A DNA stretch of 64,000 nucleotides from Planctomycetota bacterium. Its GTDB lineage: Bacteria; Planctomycetota; MHYJ01; JACQXL01. The notes below the pieces were generated by a model. It did no database searches, was not told the origin of the DNA, and saw nothing but the letters and a program-made list of their open reading frames with translations. Location: NCBI GenBank assembly GCA_016235865.1, contig JACRIK010000027.1:90213-154212 (forward strand). The letters are read 5' to 3'. The position numbers and the translations under genes were made by a program. Below are positions 1 through 8,780 of this stretch, piece after piece (position 1 is the stretch's first letter; the number at the start of each line of letters is the position of its first letter).

Positions 1-276
1 TATTTCGGAGGCGAGAGTCAGATAGTGAAGATTGCCGCCATCAGCCGCATCTTCTTCGGCGACACCATCAAGAATATCCAGGCCAACTGGTTCAGGGTCG
101 GGCTGGACAATGCGGTCAAGAGTCTGCACAGCGGCGCCAATGACCTGGGTGAGACCCATTTTGACAAGACGGCCATCAAGAATCTCAAGCCCAGGGAAGA
201 AATGAGCATCTCGCCGGCTAAGCTTAAGCGGGTGATAATCAAGATAGGCAAGACGCCCCGCCAGCGCAAGCATTAA
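1..276 (+). CDS. Radical SAM enzyme of the CofH/MqnC/MqnE family, C-terminal part
   Basis: The reading frame is open from the first base of the window to a TAA, so only the last 91 residues are present. They carry the C-terminal pattern of the CofH/MqnC/MqnE radical SAM family: an arginine and an aromatic pair before NIQANW, then GANDLG, and a closing KTPRQR motif. Family members build deazaflavin (F420) or futalosine-derived menaquinone intermediates from S-adenosylmethionine-generated radicals. The CxxxCxxC cluster motif lies outside the window, so the subfamily cannot be settled here. An 83-residue frame on the opposite strand is a shadow. Confidence 0.75.
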   Translation, partial: YFGGESQIVKIAAISRIFFGDTIKNIQANWFRVGLDNAVKSLHSGANDLGETHFDKTAIKNLKPREEMSISPAKLKRVIIKIGKTPRQRKH

Positions 277-383
277 AGCAGGCCGGGCGCGCCCGGTTAA
301 AAACAACAGTGTCAGTGATTTTATACCAATATTCCTTGTCTGCCATGCCGCGAATAGTTATTATTGATTAGGTGTTTTAATAT

Positions 384-455
384 GGCGCGGTACCCAAGTA
401 GCAAGGGAACGGTTTGCAAAACCGTGATGCGCGGGTGCAACTCCCGCCCGCGCCT
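384..455 (+). tRNA. tRNA-Cys (anticodon GCA)
   Basis: A cloverleaf folds by eye. The acceptor GGCGCGG (384-390) pairs with CCGCGCC (448-454). The anticodon stem ACGGT/ACCGT (409-413, 421-425) encloses the loop TTGCAAA with anticodon GCA at 416-418. The discriminator base is T (455), the usual identity base of tRNA-Cys. CCA is not encoded. A two-hairpin repeat element begins four bases downstream. Confidence 0.95.
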
Positions 456-458
456 TTC

Positions 459-518
459 TAGAGCCAGTTAGGAGCGTTAGCAACTTACTGGCTCTAATCC
501 CGCCTTAGCGGGATTAGA
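459..518 (-). repeat. Two-hairpin element, copy E1
   Basis: Hairpin A pairs TAGAGCCAGT (459-468) with ACTGGCTCTA (487-496). Hairpin B is an 11-bp stem, 493-503 with 508-518, around CTTA. The two stems share TCTA, so they are mutually exclusive at their edges. The sense strand is called minus by analogy with the copies that sit in front of ribosome binding sites. Here no gene starts next to it. A separate stem CCGCACC/GGTGCGG lies at 544-570. Confidence 0.7.
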
Positions 519-605
519 GCAGGGCAAGTTACAGGGATTTAAACCGCACCTATCCGAAAGATTGGTGCGGGATTAATACGGTATTCTTAAAGAAAGGACA
601 TTTAT

Positions 606-1472
606 ATGACAAAATCTAAAATCCTCATCCTTGTCTTTCTGGCGCTGGCAACCTCCGCGGCGTTTTCTATCCGGGCCGAAAACAAGCAGGACTCGGATAT
701 ATTTACCGGTTTGAGACGCGGCGAGAGAGTGACCGTTACCCTTAAGAACGATGTTTCCTACACCGGCGCTATTAAATCGATTATCAATGACCGGATAGAG
801 GTGGATATTTCTTTTGACGATCCGGTGCTCAAGGGCAGCTTCTCGTTCCGGGCGCGGGATATCAAATCCATCGTCACCCGTTCCAATCTTAGCAAGGTGG
901 AAAAGGATAAAATCGCCGCCGATAAGGAAAAGAAAGAATCAGAGCGGGCCCGCGAATTGCCGGGAAAAACTCCAAGCGGTGAAGAGCCGGTCGAGCCGGC
1001 CAATCCGACGGAAAAGAAGGAGCTAAAAGGCGACGAACTGCTTGGTTTGCTTGATAAATTCCCCCAGGGCGAAAAATGGAATGGCAAAGCCTACCAGGCG
1101 ATTGCGGACAAGAGCGCGTTCCTGAGAACGTCTGAAGAAACTGCTTTTATGGAAAACTATCAGGACTGGCTTAAGGCCATAGAACTCAAGGGAAAACAGG
1201 GCGATATGGAGTTTTTCAGGAAATACCTGCCGGAAAAAGGCTGGGGCGAGGAAAAATACACGGAACTCATTACCAAATATATCCGCCTGAAGGTCGGTCT
1301 GACCGCCGAGGAACAGGAATTCGTGGACAAATACGAGATATGGAAAAAGGCCCGGCCGATATACGAAGAGGAACAGAAGAAAAAGCAGGAAGAGGAGAAA
1401 AAGGAATCAAAGCCGGCGCCTGAATCCGCCCCGGAAGAAGAACCGCCTGCCGAAAATCCGGCCGGCGAATAA
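606..1472 (+). CDS. Secreted protein with Sm-like domain and charged C-terminus
   Basis: This is a 288-residue protein. Residues 1-24 form a signal peptide (KSK, a hydrophobic run, then an AxA-like RAEN end). Residues about 34-95 resemble an LSm/Hfq-type beta barrel: RGERVTVTLKND, then YTGAIKSI, then a strand ending in RARDIKSIV. The rest is helical and very rich in Lys and Glu, with a Pro/Glu-rich tail from about residue 255. GAAAGGA stands 8 bases before the ATG. An Sm-like fold in an exported protein suggests a scaffold rather than an RNA chaperone, but that is inference. It converges on purL with 4 bases between the stops. I do not recognise a named family. Confidence 0.75.
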   Translation: MTKSKILILVFLALATSAAFSIRAENKQDSDIFTGLRRGERVTVTLKNDVSYTGAIKSIINDRIEVDISFDDPVLKGSFSFRARDIKSIVTRSNLSKVEKDKIAADKEKKESERARELPGKTPSGEEPVEPANPTEKKELKGDELLGLLDKFPQGEKWNGKAYQAIADKSAFLRTSEETAFMENYQDWLKAIELKGKQGDMEFFRKYLPEKGWGEEKYTELITKYIRLKVGLTAEEQEFVDKYEIWKKARPIYEEEQKKKQEEEKKESKPAPESAPEEEPPAENPAGE

Positions 1473-1476
1473 CTGG

Positions 1477-4413
1477 TTACCACCTAAATGGTTTCTGCCA
1501 TGATTCCTTCAAATCCGCCAGGTCTTCATTTATAACGGCCTTGCCCGAAATGCCGTTGATGACAAGTTTCTTCGGCTTGACGGTCTGGCCGATTAATCCA
1601 TAAGCACAGCCAGCCAGCACGCTCTCAAACTCCGCCTTGTGTTCCGGCTTGACTTCCACCAAGAATCTGGAATTGGATTCGGAAAACAGTATAACCTCAT
1701 CCTGCATCCTGTATCCTGTATCCTGTATTTCATATGGCATTGTTTTGAGGTTTATCTCCATCCCGACCTCTCCGGCAAATGCCATCTCGGCCGCCGCCAC
1801 CGCCAGTCCGCCCTCGGATAAATCATGGCAGGCGCGCACCAGCCCGGTCTTTATGGCTTGGGATACGGCTAGCATAATCTGCCTGCCGGCTGTGGTATCC
1901 ACTTGGGGCACCCGGCCGCCCTTTACGCCCAGCAAATCGTAATAGTGTGAACCGCCTAATTCGTCCTTAGTCAGCCCGACGCTATAAATCAGGTTGCCCG
2001 CGCCCTTGAGGTCCATTGATACGACTTTACGCACATCTTCAATCACCGAGATGGCTGAAATCAGGAGCGAGTATGGAATGGAAATGGTCTTCTTAGCCGA
2101 GACCCGGTATTCATTATTGAGCGAATCCTTGCCCGAGATAAACGGCGTCTCATAAACCTTGGCGATATCATAACAGGCCTGCGATGCTCTGACAATGGCG
2201 CCTAATTGTTCCGGATTATTGATATTGCCCCAGCAGAAATTATCCAGGATGGCGGTCCGTTCCGGGTCGCCGCCTGAGGCCACGATATTGCGCAACGCCT
2301 CGTCTATGGCCGAGGCGGCCATGGCATAAGGGTCCAGGTCGCCGAATTTCGGGCTCATCCCGTTGGCAATGACGAACCCGCGGTATGAACCCAGCCCCTG
2401 CTCGCAGGAGCTGGGTGAATCCGGCATCGGCCTGGTGACGCACCCGTCGCCCGGTCCGTCGTTATTTACGCCCTGCATGGATTTCAGGGCGCTGGCGCCT
2501 TGCACCTCGTGGTCGTATTGCCGGATGACCCATTCCTTGGAACAGACATTGGGCATCCCCAGAATTTGTTTCAGGGCCTGGCCCAATTTCACCTTCTTTT
2601 TAACTGCTCCTGCCTTAGTTGGTTTGACTGTCCACTCGGCCTGCAGTTCTACCTTGGGCAATCCGTTATGCAGGAATTCCATCTCCAGGTTGGCTACGGT
2701 ATTGCCCTGGTATTTCAGGGTCAGCCGTTTGTCGCCGGTAAACCGCCCGATGATGGTGGCCTCTACGTTTTCCTTGGCGAATAATTCCAGGATGGCCTTC
2801 TCGTGTTTGGGCGGGACCGACATGACCATCCGTTCCTGGGCCTCGGAAATCCAGATTTCGGTGTATGACAGCCCCTGGTATTTAAGCGGTATCTTTTCCA
2901 GTTCCACCACGGCGCCGGTCTCCTCGGCCATCTCGCCCACGGCCGATGACAGCCCGCCGCCGCCGCAATCCGTAATGGCCGTGTAGTATTCCAAATCCCG
3001 GGCCTTGAGAATCACGTCCAGCATCTTCTTTTCTTCGATGGCGTTGCCGATCTGGACCGCGCCGGATGATATCATCTCGGACTTCTCGTCCAGTTCTATG
3101 GAGGCGAAGGTCACTCCGTGGATGCCGTCCCGTCCGGTCCGGCCGCCGGCCACCAGTATCAGGTCGCCTTCATTGACGTGCTTGAAACACCTGGTCCGGG
3201 GCATGATGCCGGCCGTGCCGCAATAGACCAGCGGATTGGCCAGATACCGGTCGTCGAAGAATAGTGCGCCGTTGGCGGTCGGGATGCCCATCCGGTTGCC
3301 ATAGTCGCGCACGCCGGCCACCACGCCTTTGAATATGCGCTTGGGATGAAGCACGCCCCTGGGCACCTTATCGGCCGGGAAATCAGGCGGCGCGAAACAA
3401 AAGACATCGGTATTCAAGATTGGCTTGGCGCCCAGGCCGCAGCCCATCACGTCCCGGATAACGCCGCCGATGCCGGTGCCGGCGCCGCCGTAGGGCTCTA
3501 TGGCTGAGGGATGGTTATGCGTCTCCACCTTGAAACAGAGCGCGTTGGCCTTGTCAAACTCAATGATGCCGGCGTTGTCCTTGAAGACCGAGATGCACCA
3601 GGGCTTGTCCAGTTCGTTGGTCGCCTTCATCACCGTCTGCTTCAGGAGATTATCTATCACCTGGGTTTTAACCGTGCCGTCCGGCTGGGTCTCGGAATAT
3701 TTAATCAGACCTTTGAGCGTCTTGTGTTTGCAATGCTCGCTCCAGGTCTGGGCAATGGTCTCCAGTTCTATATCGGTCGGGTTGCGTTTCTGCGACTTGA
3801 AATAATCGCTGACGGTCTTCATCTCATTGAGATTCAGGGACAGGCACCGCTCCTTGCTGATTTTCATCAGCGCCTCGTCCGGCGCATCGGTCAGGGTAAT
3901 GGTCTCCAGCTTGAACGAATAGGGCGGGGCCGAGGGAATGGAGGTCAGCGTTTTGTGTCCGATGAAGAAATTCTCTATGACCGGATTGGCGAAGATGCGG
4001 CCGGCCAGCCGCTTGAGGTTCGGCTCCTTGATTGAGCCCTTGAGATAGTATTTCCGGCCGGTGTGGACCGAATTGATTCTGTAACCCAGGTCAGTGATGG
4101 CCTTTAAAGCGCTGGCCTCGACCGGGTCCATTACCCCGGGTTTGAGGAATACCGTCACCACCGCGTGGAGCGAATTCTTAAATAACTCCATGGGTTTCTG
4201 GCAGGAAAACTGATGCACGGTTTGGTCGGCCAGGATTTGCTGGGCGATGGATTCCACCTCGTGGGGCGACAGCTCCGCATCCAGGACATAGACCGAGGCG
4301 AATCGGACGTCGGAAATGGTCTTGATGCCGAAATCACGGACATCGTGCAGGACGCCGTTCCCGACCGGGTCAGTCAGTTGCGGCTTCAAAGCGACTTCTA
4401 TCTGGTAGAGCAT
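1477..4413 (-). CDS. purL: Phosphoribosylformylglycinamidine synthase with fused PurS domains (PurSL)
   Basis: It catalyses the ATP- and ammonia-dependent step FGAR to FGAM in purine synthesis. At 978 residues it is longer than small PurL (about 740). The first ~150 residues contain two PurS-like segments (1-75 and 83-155), each beginning with a hydrophobic strand and KPG/KPQ..DP. The PurL core follows: WSEHCKHKT near 225, the ATP-binding ETHNHPSAIEPYGGAGTGIGG near 300, and a second AIRS-like half. No PurQ glutaminase gene is visible in the window. Near residue 900 the usual short linker before the VILFSESNSRF motif carries IQDTGYRMQD. It is encoded by a tandem of the intergenic unit ATACAGG (about 1699-1732), apparently an in-frame repeat insertion. 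Confidence 0.93.
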   Translation of the reverse strand: MLYQIEVALKPQLTDPVGNGVLHDVRDFGIKTISDVRFASVYVLDAELSPHEVESIAQQILADQTVHQFSCQKPMELFKNSLHAVVTVFLKPGVMDPVEASALKAITDLGYRINSVHTGRKYYLKGSIKEPNLKRLAGRIFANPVIENFFIGHKTLTSIPSAPPYSFKLETITLTDAPDEALMKISKERCLSLNLNEMKTVSDYFKSQKRNPTDIELETIAQTWSEHCKHKTLKGLIKYSETQPDGTVKTQVIDNLLKQTVMKATNELDKPWCISVFKDNAGIIEFDKANALCFKVETHNHPSAIEPYGGAGTGIGGVIRDVMGCGLGAKPILNTDVFCFAPPDFPADKVPRGVLHPKRIFKGVVAGVRDYGNRMGIPTANGALFFDDRYLANPLVYCGTAGIMPRTRCFKHVNEGDLILVAGGRTGRDGIHGVTFASIELDEKSEMISSGAVQIGNAIEEKKMLDVILKARDLEYYTAITDCGGGGLSSAVGEMAEETGAVVELEKIPLKYQGLSYTEIWISEAQERMVMSVPPKHEKAILELFAKENVEATIIGRFTGDKRLTLKYQGNTVANLEMEFLHNGLPKVELQAEWTVKPTKAGAVKKKVKLGQALKQILGMPNVCSKEWVIRQYDHEVQGASALKSMQGVNNDGPGDGCVTRPMPDSPSSCEQGLGSYRGFVIANGMSPKFGDLDPYAMAASAIDEALRNIVASGGDPERTAILDNFCWGNINNPEQLGAIVRASQACYDIAKVYETPFISGKDSLNNEYRVSAKKTISIPYSLLISAISVIEDVRKVVSMDLKGAGNLIYSVGLTKDELGGSHYYDLLGVKGGRVPQVDTTAGRQIMLAVSQAIKTGLVRACHDLSEGGLAVAAAEMAFAGEVGMEINLKTMPYEIQDTGYRMQDEVILFSESNSRFLVEVKPEHKAEFESVLAGCAYGLIGQTVKPKKLVINGISGKAVINEDLADLKESWQKPFRW

Positions 4414-4511
4414 AAGGAAAATCTATATTGCGACAGTAGAATTGGCAAGTAAAATGAGCAGAGAACTAAGCGAAGCGTGAAACGGAGTACGCCGAAGGCG
4501 GCGCACGGAAA

Positions 4512-4550
4512 ACTTACGGCGCATCGCCGTAAGTTATCCCTGGCGGGAGG
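4512..4550 (-). repeat. Two-hairpin element, divergent copy E11
   Basis: ACTTACGGCG pairs with CGCCGTAAGT (4512-4521 with 4525-4534) and is followed directly by TATCCC..CGGGA, the same junction (arm, TTATCCC, CGGGA) as the other copies. The loop lacks the conserved GTAAC/CTAAC bases. It lies about 100 bases upstream of the purL start and not at its ribosome binding site. Confidence 0.45.
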
Positions 4551-4731
4551 CGGTAGCTCTATGCCGGAGGCCGTCTGAGAATTTTATCCCGCCTGGCCCG
4601 CTTAGGCTGGCCTGAAGAGCGGGGAAATATCGTGTTTGTTGATACATTTGGGACTTATCATTATGATTTTTAGACGCACCGTAGTCATTTATAAACCGAT
4701 ATGGACTGGGTTGCCAACATTCGGCACTCCG

Positions 4732-4951
4732 TATATGCTTATTGTTTTAGTAAGCTCACAAGAAACGGCGCCTGTTCGTATTTCGGATGCCGTTCGTTCG
4801 GTAATCAAATGCCATTCCTTTGCCCAAGAGATGCCATCCCTTATATGCTTATTGTCTTAGTAAGCTTACAAGAAACGGCGCCTGTTCGTATGGCGGATGC
4901 CGTTCGTTCGGTAATCAAATGCCATTCCTTTACCCAACAGATGCCGTGCCT
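4732..4951. repeat. Tandem duplication, two copies of 110 bp
   Basis: Copy 1 is 4732-4841 and copy 2 is 4842-4951, starting at TATATGCTTATTGT. By eye they differ at about 8 of 110 positions. The period is not a multiple of three, so no single reading frame survives across both copies, which argues against coding. Each copy contains GAAACGGCGCCTGTTCGTAT and GATGCCGTTCGTTCGG. Confidence 0.9.
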
Positions 4952-5093
4952 AAGGAATTGAATGGGGATGTAACAGGCGGAGGGGGGTGGGGGGACTCCC
5001 CCTGGTGCTATTTTATAGTTGGAAGGGGGCAAAATGGATAGGCAAAACAGGGAAAATAGCAATTTGGGGACCGATACGCTCATTGGTTTAGGT

Positions 5094-6065
5094 CTATTCT
5101 GCTTCTTTTTTCGGCGGATATAAATACGCCATTTTGTTGAGCCGGTAGATGCGCTCGCGCATGGGCGGATGGGTGGCCATCAGGTTGGCCACAAAGCCCT
5201 CTTTGTTGGTGAATGAGTTGCCCAACGGGTCGGCAATGCACAGGTGCGCCACGCCCCGCTTGATGGACATGGTCGGGGCTGACGCCTCTTCTATCTTCTG
5301 CAGGGCATTGGCCAGGGCGCCCGGATTCCTGATAATTTCGGCCCCGGACGCGTCAGCCAGGTATTCCCGTTTCCTTGATATGGCCATAGCCATCATCTGG
5401 GCGATTATCGGCGCCAGGATGATAAATAACAGCCAGATGGCAAAGAGGATGGCCATGGCCGGACCGCCGGATTTGCGGGATGATGACGACGAGCGGCCTG
5501 AGCCGCGGCTGGACCATCTCATGGCCCGGCCGGACCAGTCGGACAAGAGCACAATCGCCCCGACCAGGGCGGCTACGCTGGTGACCAGCCGGATGTCATA
5601 GTTGCGGACGTGGCTCATCTCGTGCGCCACTACGCCCTGGAGTTCGTCCCGGCTGAGTTTGTTCAACAGGCCCTGGGTGATGGCAATGCTGGCGTGTTCC
5701 GGATTCCGGCCGGTGGCAAAGGCGTTCGGGTCCTGGTCCGGGATGATATAGACCTTGGGCATGGGCAGTCCGGAGGCAATCTTGACCTCTTCGACGATGT
5801 TCTGGAACTGGCGTTCTTTGAGTTCCAGCGGATTAATGGGCCGGGCGCCGGTGGAATAGAGCACCACCTGGTCGCCCTTGTAATAACTGCCGATGACCGA
5901 AATGATGCCGATGACCAGCGCAATGGCCGTGCCGATGGGCAAGCCCTGGTTATAGAAATAGTCAAATCCGATGCCGATAAAGGCGAAGAACAGGATAAAC
6001 AGGAACATTATCAGCCAGGTGGCCCGGCGGTTGTGTTTCTGCTGGTCGTAGATGTTAGCACTCAT
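5094..6065 (-). CDS. htpX: HtpX-like M48 zinc metalloprotease
   Basis: An integral-membrane protease of the HtpX/M48 family, 323 residues from the ATG at 6065. A TTG two codons upstream is possible but less likely. There are two N-terminal membrane helices (about 16-38 and 42-62), then the catalytic HEMSHVRNYD (HExxH) near residue 150, further membrane segments, and EYLADASGA, the third zinc-ligand region. Family members degrade damaged membrane proteins. It is the last gene of a cluster with two LemA genes, a pairing seen in many bacteria. No clear Shine-Dalgarno precedes it, and the intergenic gap contains a palindromic repeat (6081-6125). Confidence 0.9.
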   Translation of the reverse strand: MSANIYDQQKHNRRATWLIMFLFILFFAFIGIGFDYFYNQGLPIGTAIALVIGIISVIGSYYKGDQVVLYSTGARPINPLELKERQFQNIVEEVKIASGLPMPKVYIIPDQDPNAFATGRNPEHASIAITQGLLNKLSRDELQGVVAHEMSHVRNYDIRLVTSVAALVGAIVLLSDWSGRAMRWSSRGSGRSSSSSRKSGGPAMAILFAIWLLFIILAPIIAQMMAMAISRKREYLADASGAEIIRNPGALANALQKIEEASAPTMSIKRGVAHLCIADPLGNSFTNKEGFVANLMATHPPMRERIYRLNKMAYLYPPKKEAE

Positions 6066-6077
6066 ATACAATTATTT

Positions 6078-6127
6078 TACAACAGGATTCAACTGATTAA
6101 TCGGATAAATCCGCTAAATCACGTTGT
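6078..6127. repeat. Palindromic AACAGGATT-type repeat
   Basis: An imperfect inverted repeat runs from AACAGGATTCAACTGATT to ATCCGCTAAATCACGTTGTT. Similar sequence occurs at 9416-9470, 40567-40600, 48446-48510 and 60771-60832, always between genes. Confidence 0.6.
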
Positions 6128-6841
6128 TTAACCGGGATTACTAAGGCGGATGCCGTAGTCCTCGCTATTTAGTTTCTTGAATACGGAAACGATATTTAAT
6201 TCTATTGCCAGTGGGATTATCTGCGAATCCGCCAGCGGGCAATCTGACATAATACATTCGCCGCCCTGTTGTTGCAAATTATTCACGAACTTGCTGAGCC
6301 GGGACGCCATATCCTGATTGAGCCCGGCGTAAAGCCGGTAATAAGAGATGGCCTCTTTTAATTTACGCGGTCCACCCAGGGTGAGATTGCCGATAAGATT
6401 GGCAAAACGGCTGATTTGGCTGGCCCAGTTGGTTGGGTCGCTCATATTGGTCATATAGGGCATGCCGCCGAAGACGCCTTTGCCGAATCTGGTAGGATAG
6501 AGAATGGTATCAGATAAAGGAAATGTCTCGTGAACCACCGGGCCGGATTCCTTCTTGAATGCGCTGGCTAAGATAAATTTTACCTTGACCCAGTGTTCTT
6601 CGGGGTGTCTGACGGTATCAATAATAAGTATGGCGATGAATATACCGGCCCCGATATACCAGGACCGCCAACTAAAGATATTAAGGTTAATGTGGGGCAG
6701 GACGAATAGGCCCATGATAAAATAGAGGACATTAAAAACCATAAAGCCGAAGGCCAGAAACACCAATCCCAACAAGGTCAATAAAATACCCTGGGTGAGC
6801 GATTCCTTACGTTTCCGGGCAACCAGTTCAGTAATATCCAT
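6128..6841 (-). CDS. Membrane protein of LemA/HtpX cluster, unknown function
   Basis: This 237-residue protein has two or three hydrophobic helices near residues 17-50 and 60-80, a KVKFILASAF segment, and a soluble C-terminal half. I do not recognise the family. It lies 62 bases upstream of htpX and 15 bases downstream of the zinc-ribbon membrane protein, on the same strand. A role with the LemA/HtpX group is inferred from position only. Confidence 0.6.
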   Translation of the reverse strand: MDITELVARKRKESLTQGILLTLLGLVFLAFGFMVFNVLYFIMGLFVLPHINLNIFSWRSWYIGAGIFIAILIIDTVRHPEEHWVKVKFILASAFKKESGPVVHETFPLSDTILYPTRFGKGVFGGMPYMTNMSDPTNWASQISRFANLIGNLTLGGPRKLKEAISYYRLYAGLNQDMASRLSKFVNNLQQQGGECIMSDCPLADSQIIPLAIELNIVSVFKKLNSEDYGIRLSNPG

Positions 6842-6856
6842 AAATTAATTTGTTTA

Positions 6857-7483
6857 CTACGGACCTTCCCCTTCCATATCGTCAAAGATAAATACCTTCA
6901 GCCCCCAATAAGCGGTTTTGGCAAATCCGGCGCCCAGGAAGGCCAGTGCGGCATAGGCCATGGGCGGGCCTTCAGAGGGGATATTCAAGAGGCGGTCTTT
7001 GCTGACCAGGAACGAGGTCATGCCGCCGTAGATGAGGAATTCCAGGACCGCGCCCCGGCTGATAAAGGGTAGTTGCATGGTGTTGAATAAAACCCAGGTG
7101 ACGAAGTCAGCGGTCATGACGCCGCTGATGATCGGATACCATTCGTTCTGGGTATCCAGGTAAAGCAGCCCGGGCAGATAGACGGCCACCCGGGCGATGA
7201 TGGCGCTGACAAGCCCTGGCGTGATGGCGTTGAGTTGCTTGACCTTGTCTATGAATACCGCGCCTTCCCTGGCGATAATCTTGGCGATATTTTCCTGCTT
7301 GGTGGTATCAAGTTCGGCCATGGGAATCGACTCCGGCGGAGGCGGGTTGCTTTCGCTCAATTCCACCAGGTTCTGGCAGTCGTGGCAAATGGCGTGGTTA
7401 TTGACCCGGACCAGATGCACCGGCGAGAAGGACTGCAGGCAGATATGGCAGAGCTGATTCTTAAAACTTACTTTAGTTAACAT
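6857..7483 (-). CDS. Zinc-ribbon membrane protein, unknown function
   Basis: This 208-residue protein begins with a CHIC..CHDC zinc-ribbon (residues about 12-37). It is followed by a Ser/Pro-rich linker and at least three hydrophobic segments between residues 85 and 195. The stop of the upstream LemA gene is one base away, so the two are almost certainly cotranscribed. A metal-bound cytosolic head on a membrane domain suggests an accessory or sensory role, but no family assignment is possible by eye. Confidence 0.6.
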   Translation of the reverse strand: MLTKVSFKNQLCHICLQSFSPVHLVRVNNHAICHDCQNLVELSESNPPPPESIPMAELDTTKQENIAKIIAREGAVFIDKVKQLNAITPGLVSAIIARVAVYLPGLLYLDTQNEWYPIISGVMTADFVTWVLFNTMQLPFISRGAVLEFLIYGGMTSFLVSKDRLLNIPSEGPPMAYAALAFLGAGFAKTAYWGLKVFIFDDMEGEGP

Positions 7484-7484
7484 T

Positions 7485-8042
7485 TTATATGGATATTTTT
7501 ACGGCCTTGCGGACCGTATCGTCTTCCACCTCGAAGAAATCCTCGTTTTGGAAGCCGAAGATGCCGGCCACAATATTTGACGGGAACATCTGGACCTTAT
7601 TGTTATAATCGCGGACGTTGCCGTTAAAGAACCGGCGGGCAGCGGCAATTTTGTCTTCGGTGTCAACTAATTCCTGCTGGAGTTTGAGAAAATTCTGGTT
7701 GGCTTTTAATTCCGGATAGCGCTCGACTACGGCAAAAAGGGTCTTGAGGGCGCCGAGCATCTGATTCTCGTCCGCGGCTTGGCTGGCATATCTGCCGTTA
7801 TTATTGAAGGCCCGGTTACGCGCTTCTGTAATCTGCTCAAAGGTGACCTTTTCGTGCGCGGCGTAGCCTTTGACCGTAGTGACCAGGTTGGGTATCAGGT
7901 CGTAGCGCCGTTTGAGTTGGATATCGATATCAGCCCAGGATTCGTGGATGTGGTTCTTCAGCCCGACCAGGGCGTTATAAATGACGATAAAGATTATCAG
8001 GCAGACAACAATAATAACGGCGAATACGATTAATAATTCCAT
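7485..8042 (-). CDS. lemA: LemA family protein (second copy)
   Basis: This 185-residue protein has one N-terminal membrane helix (about 4-25) and a four-helix LemA domain. It shows the diagnostic runs [31 protein letters not shown] and ARRFFNGNVRDYNN, and ends in [13 protein letters not shown]. LemA proteins are outer-facing membrane-anchored helical bundles of uncertain function, often next to HtpX-like proteases. It shares the same core motifs as the LemA protein at 8781-9347, so the pair probably arose by duplication. GGAGGAAAAAC lies before the start codon. Confidence 0.93.
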   Translation of the reverse strand: MELLIVFAVIIVVCLIIFIVIYNALVGLKNHIHESWADIDIQLKRRYDLIPNLVTTVKGYAAHEKVTFEQITEARNRAFNNNGRYASQAADENQMLGALKTLFAVVERYPELKANQNFLKLQQELVDTEDKIAAARRFFNGNVRDYNNKVQMFPSNIVAGIFGFQNEDFFEVEDDTVRKAVKISI

Positions 8043-8052
8043 GTTTTTCCTC

Positions 8053-8706
8053 CTATGTTGCGCAATCCCTTATGACGTAATCAGGGATGTTCGCATAAAA
8101 TTCATTGGCAAACTTATAAAGATCCAAATAACCGTTCGGTTTTACTTTGCCGGTATAATAGCATCCGATATGGGTTCCGCCTATTTCTATTACGGGTGTT
8201 TTTCGGCTGGATAGCAGGAAGTTCATCATCTGCGGATGGACGATATCGTAGGCAAACTTCTTGTCGTTTGACTTCACGTAGAACCGGCTGCTGAATTCCC
8301 TGGATTCAAAGTCGATATCGTCGAACCCGATGGCGCCGGCGATTTTGTCTAGGAAGTTTTCCGGCCTAATAAAGAGAGGTTTAAAATGTTGGGGAACTCC
8401 GAGCACGCAAACCGAGTTGTTATGAACCTGCCGGCTTTTGCCGGAACCGGTGGTATAGGTATAATCAAACATGGCGATATGGCAGCCATTTTTGCTGCCG
8501 CTCATAGTATTGGATATTTTTTGTGAATGCCCCTTACTAAATAAAGGCAGGTCGTAATACGCCTCGCTTTTGCCCTCATAATAAGTAAGTCCCAATTGGG
8601 CGGCTATTTGGGCCATCTCAGCCCGCCGTTTACGTTCAAGGAAATAGTTCAGGGCTATAAACGCAACGACGGCAAGAGCCACTACGACAAAAAAGAAGGT
8701 ATTCAT
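8053..8706 (-). CDS. Membrane-anchored protein between two LemA genes
   Basis: This 217-residue protein has one N-terminal membrane helix (3-22), an ERKRR stop-transfer sequence, and then a soluble alpha/beta domain. The motifs LGLTYYEG, FDYTYTTGSGKSR and GVPQHFKPLFIRPE resemble soluble domains of hypothetical proteins that accompany LemA genes. No catalytic signature is visible. It sits 10 bases upstream of the second lemA gene and 74 bases downstream of the first, so it is probably cotranscribed with both. Confidence 0.65.
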   Translation of the reverse strand: MNTFFFVVVALAVVAFIALNYFLERKRRAEMAQIAAQLGLTYYEGKSEAYYDLPLFSKGHSQKISNTMSGSKNGCHIAMFDYTYTTGSGKSRQVHNNSVCVLGVPQHFKPLFIRPENFLDKIAGAIGFDDIDFESREFSSRFYVKSNDKKFAYDIVHPQMMNFLLSSRKTPVIEIGGTHIGCYYTGKVKPNGYLDLYKFANEFYANIPDYVIRDCAT

Positions 8707-8780
8707 TAGCGTATCAACGAACCAATACGCCTGCCGGTCCGGCCAGATAGATAAATAACCGGCGAACCGGCAGATCGCTG

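Larger units (their letters stand above)
4414..5093. other. 680-bp gene-free region upstream of purL
   Basis: There is no convincing gene. From left to right it holds a repeat fragment with GGAGTACGCC..GGCGGCGCAC (about 4484-4506), the hairpin element at 4512, a C/G-rich stretch with TCCCGCC..GGCGGG parts, the 110-bp tandem duplication at 4732-4951, and a G-rich run (4977-5000). Short open frames cross the duplication, but they are in different frames in the two copies. Confidence 0.7.

Noticed and set aside
4636-5041. Small proteins across the 110-bp duplication
   Set aside because: Different frames are used in the two copies, there is no ribosome site, and composition is atypical.
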